A stretch of 64,000 nt of DNA from Meconema thalassinum (lineage: Eukaryota > Arthropoda > Insecta > Orthoptera > Tettigoniidae): assembly GCA_946902985.2 (NCBI GenBank), contig OX336395.1, positions 20,314,708 to 20,378,707 on the forward strand, written 5' to 3'. Below, piece after piece: positions 50,437 through 62,595 of this stretch. The translations under genes were made by a program, and so were the position numbers. Position 1 is the stretch's first letter, and each line of letters begins with the position of its first letter. A model generated the notes under the pieces. That model was not told the origin of the DNA. It was given only the letters and a program-made list of their open reading frames with translations, and made no database searches.

Positions 50437-53400
50437 GGCAGTGGATTTCAGGTATCGGCCCTCACGATACACGCCACCATAAATGGCCACAAAGTGCAGG
50501 CCCTAATTGACACCGGGGCAGCAGTAAGTTGTGTTAATAGGAGACACGTTACCGAAGCCCAAATACACGGTGTCACGAGGGACATCCGGCTGGTAACGGC
50601 CAATGCTCAGACGTTAGAAAACATGGGGGTGGCAAACATACACATTAGGATAGACCATTTTGCCACAACGCACCCCATGTTCGTTATCGAACACCTTTCT
50701 GCGTCAGCCATAATTGGCATGGATTTTCTCGCTAGATATGAGGCTAGCATAAATTTCGCTAGTGGTCAGATGCTTTTAAAGCACGACCAGAGGCTCACCA
50801 CACATCCCATGGTATACACCAGGAACAGAGATGGGATTCGAGCGGAGCGAGAAAATCACGAGCATCAGGCCCCTACACTGCACACTATCAGCCAATACAC
50901 AGACACACACACGGATAAGGCGGCCAACCAGAACCACAGGCAGGATCTGACTCCGGAGCAAAATAAAAGGCTCACGGAGCTCCTGGAGACCAACAGAGAT
51001 ATTTTTGCCCACTCAATGAAGGATCTCGCTGTGACAGACCTCATTGAACACCATGTCACACTCACTAGTGACCGACCGGTACACCAGCCTCCCTTCAGAG
51101 TGAGCCAGAAGGAGCGACATGCCATCGACGCTCAGATCTCAGAGATGCTCGAGGCAGGGGTCATTGTGCCCGTTATTTCTAACTACTCCTCACCGGTTCT
51201 GCTGACCAAAAAAAAGGACGGATCGCACCGGTTTTGTACTGACTACAGGAGACTCAATAAGTTAGTCGAAAATGATAGTTATCCACTACCAAGGGCAGAC
51301 ACCTATTTGGACGCCCTTGGTGGAGCTAGCTGGTTCAGTTCGATGGATTGCTATAGTGGATTCTATTCAATCCCCGTCTATGAACCAGATAGGCACAAGC
51401 TGGCGTTCGTTACAGAGAACGGACTATTTACCTACACCCGTTTACCGATGGGTCTCCGTAACGCCAGCCAAACCTTCCAAAAGCTAGTGGATAAGACATT
51501 TTCAGGGCTTAAATGGCGTTCCGTATTAGTCTACGTGGATGACATAACGGTCTTCTCCAACACTTTTGACGAACACATCGTACATTTGGAGGAGGCTTTC
51601 GCAAGGATCAGAGAAGCTAAACTAAGGCTTAAACCTGCGAAATGTCAATTTGCCAGACAGCAGATTAACATATTGGGCCATATTGTCAACAGGGAGGGCA
51701 TTATTCCCGACCCAGCTAAGACTGACGCAATAACGGGCATCCCAATGCCCACAAATTTGAAACAATTGCGCAGTTTTATTGGCTTGGCTTCGTACTATCG
51801 CAAGCATATCTATAGATTTGCACACATCGCCCATCCACTAACTGAACTCACACGTGAAAAAACGCCCTTCAGCATCACGCAGGAACACATAGATGCCTTC
51901 AACACACTGAAGCAACTATTGACCTCACCTCCATTACTGCAACACTTCCACAGTGATAGACCCACATTTTTACACGTGGATGCCAGCCTGTATGGGCTGG
52001 GAGCGGCCCTATTGCAGGAAGACGCCGAAGGGCGCAAACGGCCCGTCGCCTACGCTAGCAGGAAGCTAACGGCCGTTGAGACTAGATACTCTGCCACAGA
52101 GCGGGAAATGCTGGCATTTTCGTGGGGAGTGAACTATTTTAGAGTATACCTCTATGGTATCAAGTTCACGGTAGTGACTGACCACGCGAGCTTGCTTTTT
52201 TGGGACAAATTTAAAAACCCAAATTCACGGCTCAACAGGTTTATATTCCGCCTGTATGAATATGACTTCGTGGTCAAGCACAAGAAAGGCGCTACACACC
52301 TAGACGCAGATGGGTTGTCTAGGCTGCCAGTAGCCGAGCCCCCGGATGACAGTAAGGACCACGACTGGGACGATATGCCCACCTTTGCCCTGACGGTGGT
52401 TGACATCAAACAGGAGCAAGAAAGTGATCCGCACTTGAAACAGATTCTATTGGCACTAGAAGACTTGGATAAAGTGGACTCCAAGACAGCACGGCTGTCT
52501 AGGCGATTTTTCCTAGACAAAGACGGGGTACTGAAATTTAAGCCCACAGCCATGCACGATAGCGCACCTATAGCGGTTCCGGAATCATTGAGAGAAAATA
52601 TCATGATCGGACACCACAATAGCCCACTGGCAGGGGCACACTTAGGTACGCATAAAACATACCTTAGAATCCGTGACAAGTACTATTGGGTAAACATGAA
52701 GGCCGACATAGATACCTTTGTAAAGACATGTCACACTTGCCAACGATTCAAAACAAGACCTGGCAAGCCTCATGGCCTACTCAACCCAATTCCCGTGGGA
52801 GAGTTATTTCACAGAGTCGGGATAGATGTGAAAGGCCCCATTACGACAAGTCAGAAAGGCAATAAATATATCCTGGTGGCCACCGAATATCTCACACGAT
52901 ACATGATCACAAAAGCTGTTCCCAAAGCAGACACGAACAGCATAGCCGAATTTCTATTTGATATAATTACACGATAAGGCCTATTCCAAACCTTATTATC
53001 CGACAGAGGTACTATTTTCACCTCGAGAGTGCTCCAACAGTTTCTGGAGATACTCAGGATTAAGGCATACACTACCACGAGTTTTTCCCCGCAAACCAAC
53101 GGACTCACCGAGAGTATGAACAAAATACTTGGAATAGCGCTGGCTAAATTTACAGAGGACGCAGGAACAGACTGGGATGAATACCTCCAAGCTATTACTT
53201 TTAGCTATAATACCTCTGTATCCACGGCTACGAAACACTCTCCACACTTCCTACTGCACGGATACACACCCAGAAGTCCCATAGACAATATATGTATCCC
53301 ACAGGACGCCCACACAGACAATGCGGCTCGGCTAGAGCATTTGCAGATAGCCCGCATGGACGCTAGAAAAAAACATAGCCGAGGCCCAGAAAAAGCAAAA

Positions 53401-53766
53401 AGAGCGGTACGATCGGAATAGAAAGACCGTGGAATACACACCCGGGCAATTGGTCATGGACTCCAATTCTGCCCGTAAGAAGAACGTGTCCGAATTCCTC
53501 CTGCCACGATGGTCAGGTCCCTTCAAAGTCTGCAGGAAGGTATCTGACCTAAATTATATAGTGAGCGTGCGCCATGGGAGAAAACTCATAAAGGACACTA
53601 TTCACGCCCGCCGGATAAAGGCATATCATACACGTAAAGCTCACACACCTACACGTACAGGCGGGCACACTACTAAGAGAAAAGGAAATGGTCCCGCTGG
53701 CAGACGTGGAAAGAAAGCCAAGAATACCAGGAATATAAGATCGGGTAGCTATCCAGTTCCAGAATA
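50437..53766 (+). pseudogene. Ty3/gypsy Pol: protease, reverse transcriptase, RNase H, integrase (stop and frameshift in IN)
   Basis: The frame follows the UAG directly, with first internal ATG at 50494. Domains in order: aspartic protease (ALIDTGAAVSCV at about 50500; IIGMDFLARY), RT (LLTKKKDGSHRFCTDYRRLN, FSSMDCYSGF, RLPMGLRNASQTF, catalytic YVDD at 51532-51543), RNase H (FLHVDASLYGLGAALLQ, ATEREMLAF, TDHASLLF), integrase HHCC finger (HHNSPLAGAHLG … CHTCQRF), and integrase core with first Asp in GIDVKGP. A TAA at 52975-52977 interrupts the core. The second Asp (LLSDRG) and Glu (GLTESMNK) follow in the same frame. An A7 run at 53367-53373 shifts the frame, and the C-terminal GPF-type module (RWSGPFKV) is in the next frame to 53766. 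The enzyme set fits Ty3/gypsy. Confidence 0.93.
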
Positions 53767-53767
53767 G

Positions 53768-56570
53768 AAAAATGAGAAAGCTAAGACAGACGGGGACAGT
53801 TCCACTAACAGCGGGTCATAAACGAAAAACAACAAAATCGCCTCTGGCATCTAGTCACCAAACACGCGACTAGCGGCCCAGACACACTAGTGTATAACGA
53901 CATTTGGTACCATGGACAAGGGACATACTTGAACCACGTTACAGTAACACACAATTGGGAACAAAAAAGTAGTTAATAGAAGGTTCTTTTCCATTACGAA
54001 GAGCCTGCCCGCAATTACAACAGACAGCAATCAGGTTCCCACATACGCGTGCCGGAAACAAGAGCATGGACAAGACATAAAACAAACGAGAGCTCACGAC
54101 ATTGTAATCCTACACTGTCAGCGATAAGGCGGGCATGACTGGCTGACCTTCACGCACACAGACGAACTGAGCCAGCTCCTAAGTGAGCAGGAACAAACGC
54201 ATCATTCACGCCCGATTTGGAGACCCCATATCTTCCAAAATTACACTACGAGGAGAGTTCAAAAATACGCAAACTCCTCACAATATTGGGTACTTTCATT
54301 TGCGCATTGCACATACACGGGAACGTGCCATAATATATGCGGCACGGAAATGATCACACCAAATCTTTACAGGCAACCGGCTGCGAACCCATGACCACAC
54401 ACAACACGCTCGTACCAAAAACTAACTAAACAACGGTATTTTTGGTACGAGAAACACAAGCAAAAACCACACTAGGGAAGCCCCAAGCCCTGAAATACAA
54501 CGCAGACATAGAACACAGAGAATGACATAAGGTCACGGGTCCGAGTTCCAGTAAAAATTAGACACAAGGGAAAGCAGTTATACAGGCTCCCAACCACACC
54601 GAAATTGGCCCATACAAATGCATGAACAGGGAATACTACATTTCCTCCCACCAAAAGCCAGACATAAAATTTCGAATTACACCAGACATAGAGAATACAT
54701 TTCCCAAACACAGGTAGGAAAATTTCGCAAGACACAAGTCTTAGGAAACAATGACCACACTTGCATACGTGCAGAAAAGCACATGCCAGCGGATGACAAA
54801 CAATAACATCCCAGCCTGACATTACACATACAAACTGCTGACTTGCAGACTAGGCATACTGCAATACTGCTCATGACAGGGCACTATTGTTTTCCGGCAT
54901 TGACAATGAAATCAAAAACGCAAAACAATCATAACAACATACATTTTTTTTATTACACCGCAAAAGCACTTGGCAATGGACAAGACGTTGACAGGCCACG
55001 GGCGCTCCCCGCCCATACATGCGATACATATTACGACTTAGCCTGCAACAGACCAACCGTCCGCGTGGTGTAGCGGAACATAGTCACACACACGCACATG
55101 CACTTAACAATTAGGAGCAAACACAGACAAGACCTCCCCTCTAATAACTTCTCTTATCGATCGAAAGGCATAGGAGTCATTACAGATGACTAGCACATGA
55201 CCAGTCGCACTACGACCACTGGCCACATCTACACTACAAATGGCAGACCAGATTAGGTCATGAAGCTTTACTATCCCAAGGCGCGGATAGAAAGCCAACA
55301 TGGATCAAGGGAGGATGACAAACCATAGGTGGATAATCCCAGAGGGATTACCGACATACTACAGTAGGCTACCATAGTTTAATATCCAATTCCCTTCCAA
55401 TAACCCTCTCACGTCCCACATAAGCCAACGCAGACACAGGTACACGACCAAAAACAGCTACACTACATTACAAAGTACACACAAGGGGTTGATGGACTTC
55501 ATGCGTCTAAAGAGAAGGCATGCTACGCCTTGGCCACGATGCTACCACCTGAGTATTAGGGGTGGGTCAGCAGACATTAAATAAGCATAATGCACCTCTC
55601 CAAATGAGAGAGGAGGCCATAGATATATATTAACCATTCTTTAGTACTTAAACACTCCCGCATGACAGGAATATATTGGTATTATGCCCCACCCTACACC
55701 TATCCGTACATGAAGGCAGACACTTCATATCCAAACACATGCATGAGTATCCCATCCATTTACCAGGGATTTTAATATCAAACCTGCATGAAATTTTCGT
55801 ATCTTTGCAAACCCGGGAATTGCCTCCCCAGTCCACTCACTATAGGAGCATCCCAACGCCATCACCGGTTCCAAGCCACCACAAACGTGGAACCCAAAGG
55901 TGCGCAACCCCTTCCTGCCTTGTTTCAGCCCACTCGACAAATAACTACCCCCAGATCCTAATAACAGGGTACCTGACATTACAGACCCTACTAACACCTC
56001 CATTAAGGTAAAGAAAGCATTATTGCTGGAAAGCTGACGTAGCAATGGTAGACCAGAAGTAGCCTATGTACTTAGAAGATCTACAACCCCGCAACACTGG
56101 AAATATTTTACATTTAACACAGAGATTAAACTATTTACACAGGTTACGCCTACATTTTTTTTTACAAAGGAATCTGATACGATCTGACTGGTGACAACGG
56201 CGTAAGCCGAAGGTCAGAGGGACCACACTTTGAGAGCTGGGGAGGGTGATGTGGACCCTTACCCCAGTTGGCTCAATAGCGCAGCGACCTCACTTAACTT
56301 GACGGCTAGACCAAATAGACGAACCACGTAAGGTCAAAGCATTCGCGGCCTGGCCGGGCAAGCTCTGGAATCCTAGATGCGCATAAAACCGCCCCTGGGA
56401 GGAAGGGATGCTACACCCACTTTGTGCCACGGTCGTCGAAGCCAAGACCTGCAGGGAGACTTTCTGGGAATGGCGGGAGAAATAGCTCACTCAGCGCCAG
56501 ACTCGGGAACTATCCCTAGAGACGACCCCATTATGACTAGACTTCTAGTTAAATTTAAATTTAAGTAGGC
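53768..56570 (+). pseudogene. Decayed third-ORF region after pol (possibly env-like)
   Basis: No long ORF survives, but protein-like stretches with Cys and N-X-S/T sequons appear in changing plus-strand frames: about 53806-53975, 53970-54124, 54128-54390, 54550-54710, 54810-55073, 55110-55315, 55660-55960 and 55990-56190. The breaks are TAA 54125, TGA 54391, an apparent frame change at an A6 run (53963-53968) and others. The size, position downstream of pol and cysteine content suggest an envelope-like glycoprotein, but I recognise no family. The reading could be partly chance. No splice sites could be judged. Confidence 0.4.
54409..54451. repeat. Perfect 13-bp inverted repeat (hairpin)
   Basis: CTCGTACCAAAAA at 54409-54421 is matched by TTTTTGGTACGAG at 54439-54451 with a 17-nt loop. 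It lies just after a stop (TGA 54391) in the decayed ORF region. Function unknown; it may be a small palindromic insertion. Confidence 0.85.
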
Positions 56571-57000
56571 ACGGCTTCCATAGCGGGAAGCAAAACTCCT
56601 GTGCGTTGGAGAAGAATACTAATGCGAAAAGCATACCACGATTGCCGATACAGGCGAAGATTAATGCGAAAAGCATACCACGATTGCCGATACAGGCGAA
56701 GATTATTGCGAAAAGCAAACCACGATTGCCGACAAAGGCGAAGAGATTCTATTACTGCAAAAAAGCAGACTGCGATTGCCGATAAAGGCGAAGATTATAT
56801 TATGCCATTGGACGACAATGTCCAATGCCCACATAAATGGCGCCACAGCGGGCAGTCAATGGGCATTAAGAGAGGGGCATTGCGAGCGCCTCATAAGGGT
56901 TACGTGGGCGGCCCAACTACGACTACACACGCAATGGCAACGATCAGAGAAATGGAAGGTACAGCAGGCGAAACGGTTTGCTTAGTGGCACCGTAAGCCG
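56571..57000 (+). other. Repeat-bearing open frame of unknown nature
   Basis: Outside the tandem units, the frame from 56601 to 56996 has no recognised motif. It could be further decayed retroelement coding sequence or chance. No RNA gene seen. Confidence 0.3.
56624..56800 (+). repeat. Four tandem units of about 42 bp
   Basis: The units begin GCGAAAAGC and contain CACGATTGCCGA and GGCGAAGATTA. The first two are 42 bp and nearly identical; the third and fourth carry changes and a longer junction (49 bp). They are in phase with a 131-codon open frame (56601-56996) of no known similarity. Confidence 0.88.
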
Positions 57001-58521
57001 CCTGTGATTAGATTAGTACTAGTAATAGACGTCGACACCTAGAATTAAGGGAACGGAATCCAGCGATCCTAGAGACAACCGGTGTTTCTAGGACTCGTGC
57101 GGGTGGTGTCCTGGGGAAGTAAATTGCCCCAGGCGATCGTTCTAGGCCAAATTTAGCTATAAGACGGTTGCATTTGACACGCAACCTAGGATTAAGCAAA
57201 TTTATTCACCGCTGTTGCCAGGTATGGCGCAGCACATTTCGGCAATAGATTAAGGCAACCCTTTCGGTTTAGAAATAGCATTTTTTATTATTAGACCATA
57301 ATTAGGATAGATAGCATTAAGTAACGCCGGTCGGCGCCTGATGGCCCAGAAACCCGGCATCGGGGTAAGTCCGACAACTCATGATAAGGCATGATAATTC
57401 GTTGTAAGGTAGCATAAGCCTACATTTAAGGAAAATTTATATATATATCACAATGGAATATCTCGGCACTTGGTGACTCAAAATCCGTTACCAAGATAAA
57501 CCCGACACCATTTAAGCTAGAATAGGTTAACATAGGCTAACCTAGGTTAAGTTAGACTTCGGTGGCGCTACACTTAGTTTACAAACTAAGCGCTACCAAG
57601 GAAGGTTATATATATACCGGTAATGAATTATAATGTATTGTAATGTCCTATTCATGACTAATCCACTTTTCACCCACACAGGAAGACCACGGAGATACAA
57701 AGAGATAAACATCTTTATATGGATGCATTTTTTTGTTGTTGTTTTGATTTACAGGTAACCAAGAACGTGAATATGTCTGTGGTAAATATATTACCAAAAT
57801 ACACATATATGTCATAACTCAGATGAATTTGTGTTCACTACCTAACCTATTATTTACTTCTCCCCGACTACCATAGTCCTTTTCTGACTAACAGGTGAAA
57901 CGTATGTTGTCCCCAGACTTATGCAGAGGATTGTTTACATGTTTTCAGGACTTCAACCAATCAAGTCGTTATCCCACCTCTTTGGAAACGTTTATATGTT
58001 TAAGGTTTCTTGCTACCCCAGTATACTACTGCTGCATAAAACATTTGCCACGCTGATTGCGAGAACCTACTGTCACACGTGTTAATGTTCTCTGATAGGG
58101 AAGTATTTGGCAAACTCCCTGCTCTAAAGGTCAAGTGCTCAACTAAACACGGCTATCTGTACTGAGAGCAGCTGCACAGGGGCCATCACAAGCTCTTTAG
58201 CCTTTTAGCTGCTAGGTATTTTCCAGATAAATAAACACCCAAGTGCTGAGTTATTTTCACATATCTTGGTGCCGTATTACATCAAGGCACTAAATCAATT
58301 TAACATATTCCCCCTTCTCCTACTCATGGTGACGACAGAACGTGGAAATAAGGGAAATTTGTCTCCCTGTAAATGTCAGGGTAATTTGAAGAAACATTAA
58401 GAAAATTAATAAATCTAAAATAAAACCTTGGATGACTTGCAAAACAAAACAAAGAATTAAAAAAACTGAAATATATAAAAATAAGATTTCAGGCAAAAAT
58501 AGACAAACGTAACACAGTAAA
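57001..58521. other. Non-coding AT-rich stretch within the element
   Basis: No gene is recognisable. It contains TATATATATA runs near 57430 and 57610, a degenerate TTAGG-like patch at about 57520-57553 (AGGTTAACATAGGCTAACC), a hairpin at 57561-57597, and ordinary AT-rich DNA thereafter. It may include nested insertions, but no terminal repeats were found. Confidence 0.5.
57561..57597. repeat. Imperfect hairpin GGTGGCG…CGCTACC
   Basis: CTTAGTTT (57573-57580) and AAACTAAG (57583-57590) pair perfectly around AC. Outer arms GGTGGCG (57561) and CGCTACC (57591) pair with one G-T, with a 5-nt bulge. It may be the relic of a small palindromic element. Confidence 0.7.
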
Positions 58522-58623
58522 ATGGTATTTACAGATGAGGAACGCCTGAGAAGATCAGAGCGAATGAAAAGCTACTGGGCGACTCGGAAAGAAAACTTAT
58601 TGAAGAAGAGGACCAAGAAATGA
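58522..58623 (+). CDS. Short Lys/Arg-rich open frame, unrecognised
   Basis: ATG 58522 to TGA 58621 encodes 33 residues with EERLRRSERMKSYWATRK. The composition is protein-like and basic, and related-looking codons continue in broken form to about 58750. I do not recognise the family; it could be a piece of a transposon protein. Confidence 0.25.
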   Translation: MVFTDEERLRRSERMKSYWATRKENLLKKRTKK

Positions 58624-59719
58624 TTGACTGAAGTGGTCCAATGAGGCCGTAAAAGCAGAAGCAGAAAAACAAATTTTGCATCAAGCAAGTGAGAATTATT
58701 TTGCATCCATAATCTGGCGCGGCCAAAAACGTAGCGCGCTTCCCCTCGCCGACTAAATCGTGTCTAAATGAATCGTTATGCAAGAGGGGAGGTACCATAT
58801 AAGCAAGATTATATACTAATTAAAAAATTATCCACTAAATTAACATGTCAGGCTAAGTCTTTCGCCACCAATGCTATTGGGTCTTCTTCTTCTGCGCGAA
58901 TGGATCTCCTAGGACCACGCGGGATCAACACTTACTGGCCTTGATGTTTGTCCAATAACTCTTCATGCGCAACGATTGATCGAGTCGACGTTAAGAAACG
59001 CCACTACTCTTTACTGCAGGGTCTGTTCCGTCAGCCATTACAGCGCAAAGAAGTCATGCATAAGTCAAACCAAGACCGTAACATCAAAACAAAGATGGTG
59101 ACAATCGTAGGGGAACAGTTGTTGAGACTGCCATCGAAATAGCGGCAAATTCCAAGACAAGCATTCGTATAATTGATTAAATTCCACCAGAAATGGCAGG
59201 ATTTTATGTAATAAGGCACAAATTCAATATGAATGCACATGTTTTCTAAATAGATGGCCTTTAATATATTTTTGTTTCACAGATCACGAGGATTACACAA
59301 AAACCCCCAGTAAATATAACCCCCAAACACACACATCCTACACTAAATATGTCCCAAACACATACACTCTCACACATTTCCAGTTGCACCCTTAAAGGTG
59401 ACGACGTCAGCGGCCAGCGGTGAACAGCATACGTGGGATGCTGAACATTGCTGAACGCAAACCCATCCCCACACGCAAATGAAGCGTGACTTCAGGGTCC
59501 AAGGGCGGCACGGAAGTTGTAAGTGCTGAACCTTCGGCCCTAAGGTGGAATTCCGACCCACGACGGAAAACCACAAGATCCCATCACAGGTATAACGAAA
59601 AGAAAAATCAGCCGGACAGAGTATGCCCATGGGAAATGAGTACAAAGAATAGCGGGCACGCAGGTACATATAGGGTACGGCCGTCTAGACATAAGTAGCC
59701 AAATAAATATAAAGGTATA
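58624..59719. other. Unassigned stretch
   Basis: Small open frames exist on both strands (for example 58948-59142 and 59486-59698, both plus), none with a known motif. No repeat structure or RNA gene was seen. Confidence 0.4.
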
Positions 59720-59795
59720 ATAATGTAATAATGTAATGTATAACAATGTAACAAGGTAACGTAATAATGCAACAATGTCACAGAAAATGTAACAC
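59720..59795. repeat. Degenerate short tandem repeat, AATGTAATA-like
   Basis: A run of about 7-10-bp units built from TAATG, AATGTAA and ACAATGTAAC, within AT-rich DNA. Confidence 0.7.
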
Positions 59796-60428
59796 TTATG
59801 TGAGGCACCCTATACGAAAATTATCAACAAGGATGCCACACATTTAATATTTGTTCTCATGTACGCACTGATTTTCAATTCCACCCTTCTAACTTAAAAT
59901 TTGTGAAGGTGTACCGTTTTACCCCAACATAATAAACTATATTTTACGTATTCCTTTAACTTATACCCTGGGACACCTGTTTTTTCTATTCTCTTCTGTC
60001 TTTTAAACTATATATCACAGGGAGCGATTCTTTCCTCCACGCAGCGCAACCATCCTGGACAATGCCAACATGTACGCTTAATGTCATGATCAAGTATTCT
60101 GTTTTGTTTTTTGTTTTTGCACCTTTATTATTACTATTAATGCTTCGAATGTCAACTTTCAAAACTTAACTATTTCAAATTTACCATGTATAGTATGTAT
60201 AACCCACAACCTACCCCTCTGAGCACATCACCACGACATCAACACACCTACATCAACACCAACACTGAAGAAAAGAAGAAGAGGTACAACAAGAAACCAA
60301 AAACGATCCATCGTCACCCCCACTCCACGTTCCGTTCCCGTTCGCGGGGAAGCGAACTAATTGAAGAAGAAGACTTGTACAGGCCCGGGGGGCTGTACCC
60401 CCTGAAAGCCACCCCCATCATTCACTAA
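59796..60428 (+). pseudogene. Env-like C-terminus: membrane anchor and basic tail (frameshifted)
   Basis: Before the right LTR a plus-strand frame with two early TAA codons and one near 59950 reads into a Cys-containing segment and then a strongly hydrophobic run of about 17 residues (about 60104-60150). A frame change between about 60150 and 60186 leads to an 80-codon frame (60186-60428) rich in Lys, Arg and His that crosses into the LTR. The order ectodomain, single membrane span, basic cytoplasmic tail, polypurine tract, LTR is what an env-type ORF of an errantivirus-like element would show. I recognise no specific family, and the gene is broken. Confidence 0.45.
60359..60374 (+). promoter_or_regulatory. 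Candidate polypurine tract
   Basis: TTGAAGAAGAAGACT sits directly before the right LTR's TGTACAG. A purine run here would prime plus-strand DNA synthesis. Confidence 0.6.
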
Positions 60429-61254
60429 AAACACCCTAACTGGCAGCATTCATAAGACCAGAACAGTACCCTTACACGGCAAGAGGCGACCACCCAGCTA
60501 GGGAGGTTGGCCAACCACTTGCAACACATAACATAAACATCTACACACCAGCTAACTGGGGCAGCTACGTCAACGGAATGCTAACTAAGCAACGACAGGA
60601 ACTATAAGAAGGAAGGCCTTTTTGGAGCATTATCTGTCATACAGTGTGTGCCGCCGAAGGCCCTAGCCGACAACTGTGCCAGCTGCCATCATCAGGTGAG
60701 ACTCAGCAAGTGTTCAGAATCCTTTACTTTGTAAATACCCAGCCACAATCTTGTACACTCAACTTGTATCATTACTTACATTCCCTAAGAGGGACTTACA
60801 ATTTCACACTCACTGACCAATAAACACATGGTCAGAAAACTACACTTGTCTTGATAATTACACGCCTCTTTACATCCTCATACTCTTCCTGACTCTCGTC
60901 ACGATTGACCGTGACCATAGTAACCAGTAATTGCTTGCTCAGGTTTCATTGTGCTTCCCGCAGACGACTCGACTACATAACGTCGAGCCGCTGACGTAAG
61001 CACGCCTACTGTATCACTCCTTCCGTCCAGCTGGCAGGCCGGTGTAATAGCCTGCATTTATAGGTCCATCCCCTAAGCGACACTTGCGTCTTTGCAGGAA
61101 CACCCCTTAGCGTTTAAGTGCTAAACAACACACTACACTGGTAAGCTTACCCAGCTACGGGAAGCTACCCTCTCCTAGGAATCACCTTCCAAATTAGTAC
61201 AATAACATAAATGTTTTATCCCTAAACTACCCCCCAACTAAGGGATCTAAAACA
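60376..61254 (+). repeat. Ty3/gypsy 3' LTR (diverged from left LTR)
   Basis: 879 bp, TGTACAG…AAAACA. Shared blocks with the left LTR include the TATA-like box (60603), the ACATTCCCTA…CCAATAAACA block (60778-60826), CGCCTCTTTACATCC and the last 60 bp. Elsewhere similarity is poor; overall about 70-75% by eye in the alignable parts. Confidence 0.85.
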
Positions 61255-62283
61255 CAAATTTCATATGTGCTATGTGTACCAAAACAGATATGACTATGCT
61301 TATTCTTAAGAGCAACCAGGGCTGAAAACTGTTAATAAATGCTGTCTCTATTCTTTACCCTAATATTAATATATCATAAAGTATGTAAGCCTATAGCTTT
61401 AAACTTTGCGCACGTATAGTACCTGGCATTCTAGATTAATTTGGAGAAACTAATACACGTCAGTGCTGCCATCATGACTATAAGCGTGGTGATAAGTCCA
61501 ATTTTAAAATACGTGTAACTTCTATACTAACAAATGGATTTAATCCAAAATTGGCACTTTAATAGATCATAATATTTCAGATTATTTCTGACCAACACAT
61601 GCATGACATTGTTACCAACAAGATTTTACATGCGCTGATAGATCCAATGTCTAACTGCATGTAACGTCCATGCTATCCATTGGACTTCAACCAAATTTTG
61701 TATTATGTACCTTAAGAGATGGAACTAAGAATATATTCAGTCACCAGGGCTGCCAAATGTAGTGCTCTATTAGGCTACATTATACCAGGTATATTTCGAA
61801 CTAAATAGAAATTTTGATATTACCAACTTAATTTCGTCATTGTTCTAGATAGGTCTATATAGATTAGCATGAATCTTAAATTTTAAGAAAAGTAGGCTCT
61901 TTAGTTCGTCGCGGAACTTCTTGTTTGTTACTTGGTGTATATAACTCCCTTTAATCAAATCTGTGCTGTGGAAAACTGTAACATCTTAGTTGTGGCAGGT
62001 TTCTTCTCATATTTTGTGTACGTTATGCAGGATTACTTATTCAAAAGAACGAATTAACAAGCAACCCCAAAATTTACAAAAATAGTAAAAATTGTTTTAA
62101 CCATACCAGCCATATCTGTTAACAATTTAAGATACACTGAATAAGAAATGCCATAGCTCAAAATTATTATTAATTAAATGAACTTAATACACCACATTTA
62201 ATGTTAAAGTTCATGAGGCTCGTACAGTAATTCCCCTTTCTGTAAGTAATATTTAATATTTTTCATGACTCAAAATCTCTTAA
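61255..62283. other. AT-rich non-coding stretch
   Basis: No gene, repeat or RNA was recognised. It does not continue the hAT transposase interrupted at 46268. Confidence 0.5.
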
Positions 62284-62369
62284 ATGCTTCTCGTGAAAGA
62301 AATATGCATTTTTTTAACTTCAGTCTTCCACCGGGGGTGCGATATATATTTGTATCATGATTACCGCAC

Positions 62370-62595
62370 CACAAACATGGCTAGTAAAACAACTATACAA
62401 TTATTATTGAAAGAATCAAATAAAACATGTTTCAAAGAGGTCTGGGACGATTTACAAGAGTTAGATATAACAATGCAGCAAATTAAAGACAGAGTAATGA
62501 AGTGGACTCTGAGGAATAGAGGCAGGAGACTTAAACTAAGGACACTTGAACAACAAAAAATCACCATAATCGGTGAACAAGGGACAGCCAAATGA
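62370..62595 (+). CDS. Short open frame, unrecognised
   Basis: The ATG at 62370 is the more plausible start within a longer open frame from 62284. It gives about 74 residues, Lys/Gln/Leu-rich, with a helical pattern (WDDLQELDITMQQIKDRVMKW). No known motif. Possibly part of a transposon gene; later sequence (to about 62790) has protein-like fragments in other frames. Confidence 0.25.

Larger units (their letters stand above)
46269..61254 (+). mobile_element. Ty3/gypsy retrotransposon (possibly composite) with OTU domain and decayed third ORF
   Basis: Two related LTRs enclose a PBS, gag, a frameshift signal, an OTU protease domain, PR-RT-RNase H-IN, then about 6.6 kb of decayed sequence with an env-like membrane anchor near its end and a purine tract before the right LTR. 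The 15-kb total is long for Ty3/gypsy. The LTRs look only about 70-75% alike and I see no target duplication (CGTAT versus CAAAT), while gag-pol has few disablements. The left and right parts may therefore come from different copies joined by recombination, or the element is old and the polyprotein ORFs decayed unusually little. Confidence 0.8.

Noticed and set aside
52152..52679. 175-codon minus-strand frame opposite RNase H/integrase
   Set aside because: Antisense shadow of well-recognised pol coding sequence.
55065..55080. tRNA box-A-like GTGGTGTAGCGG, suggesting a SINE or tRNA
   Set aside because: No box B at the proper distance, no cloverleaf and no A-rich tail.
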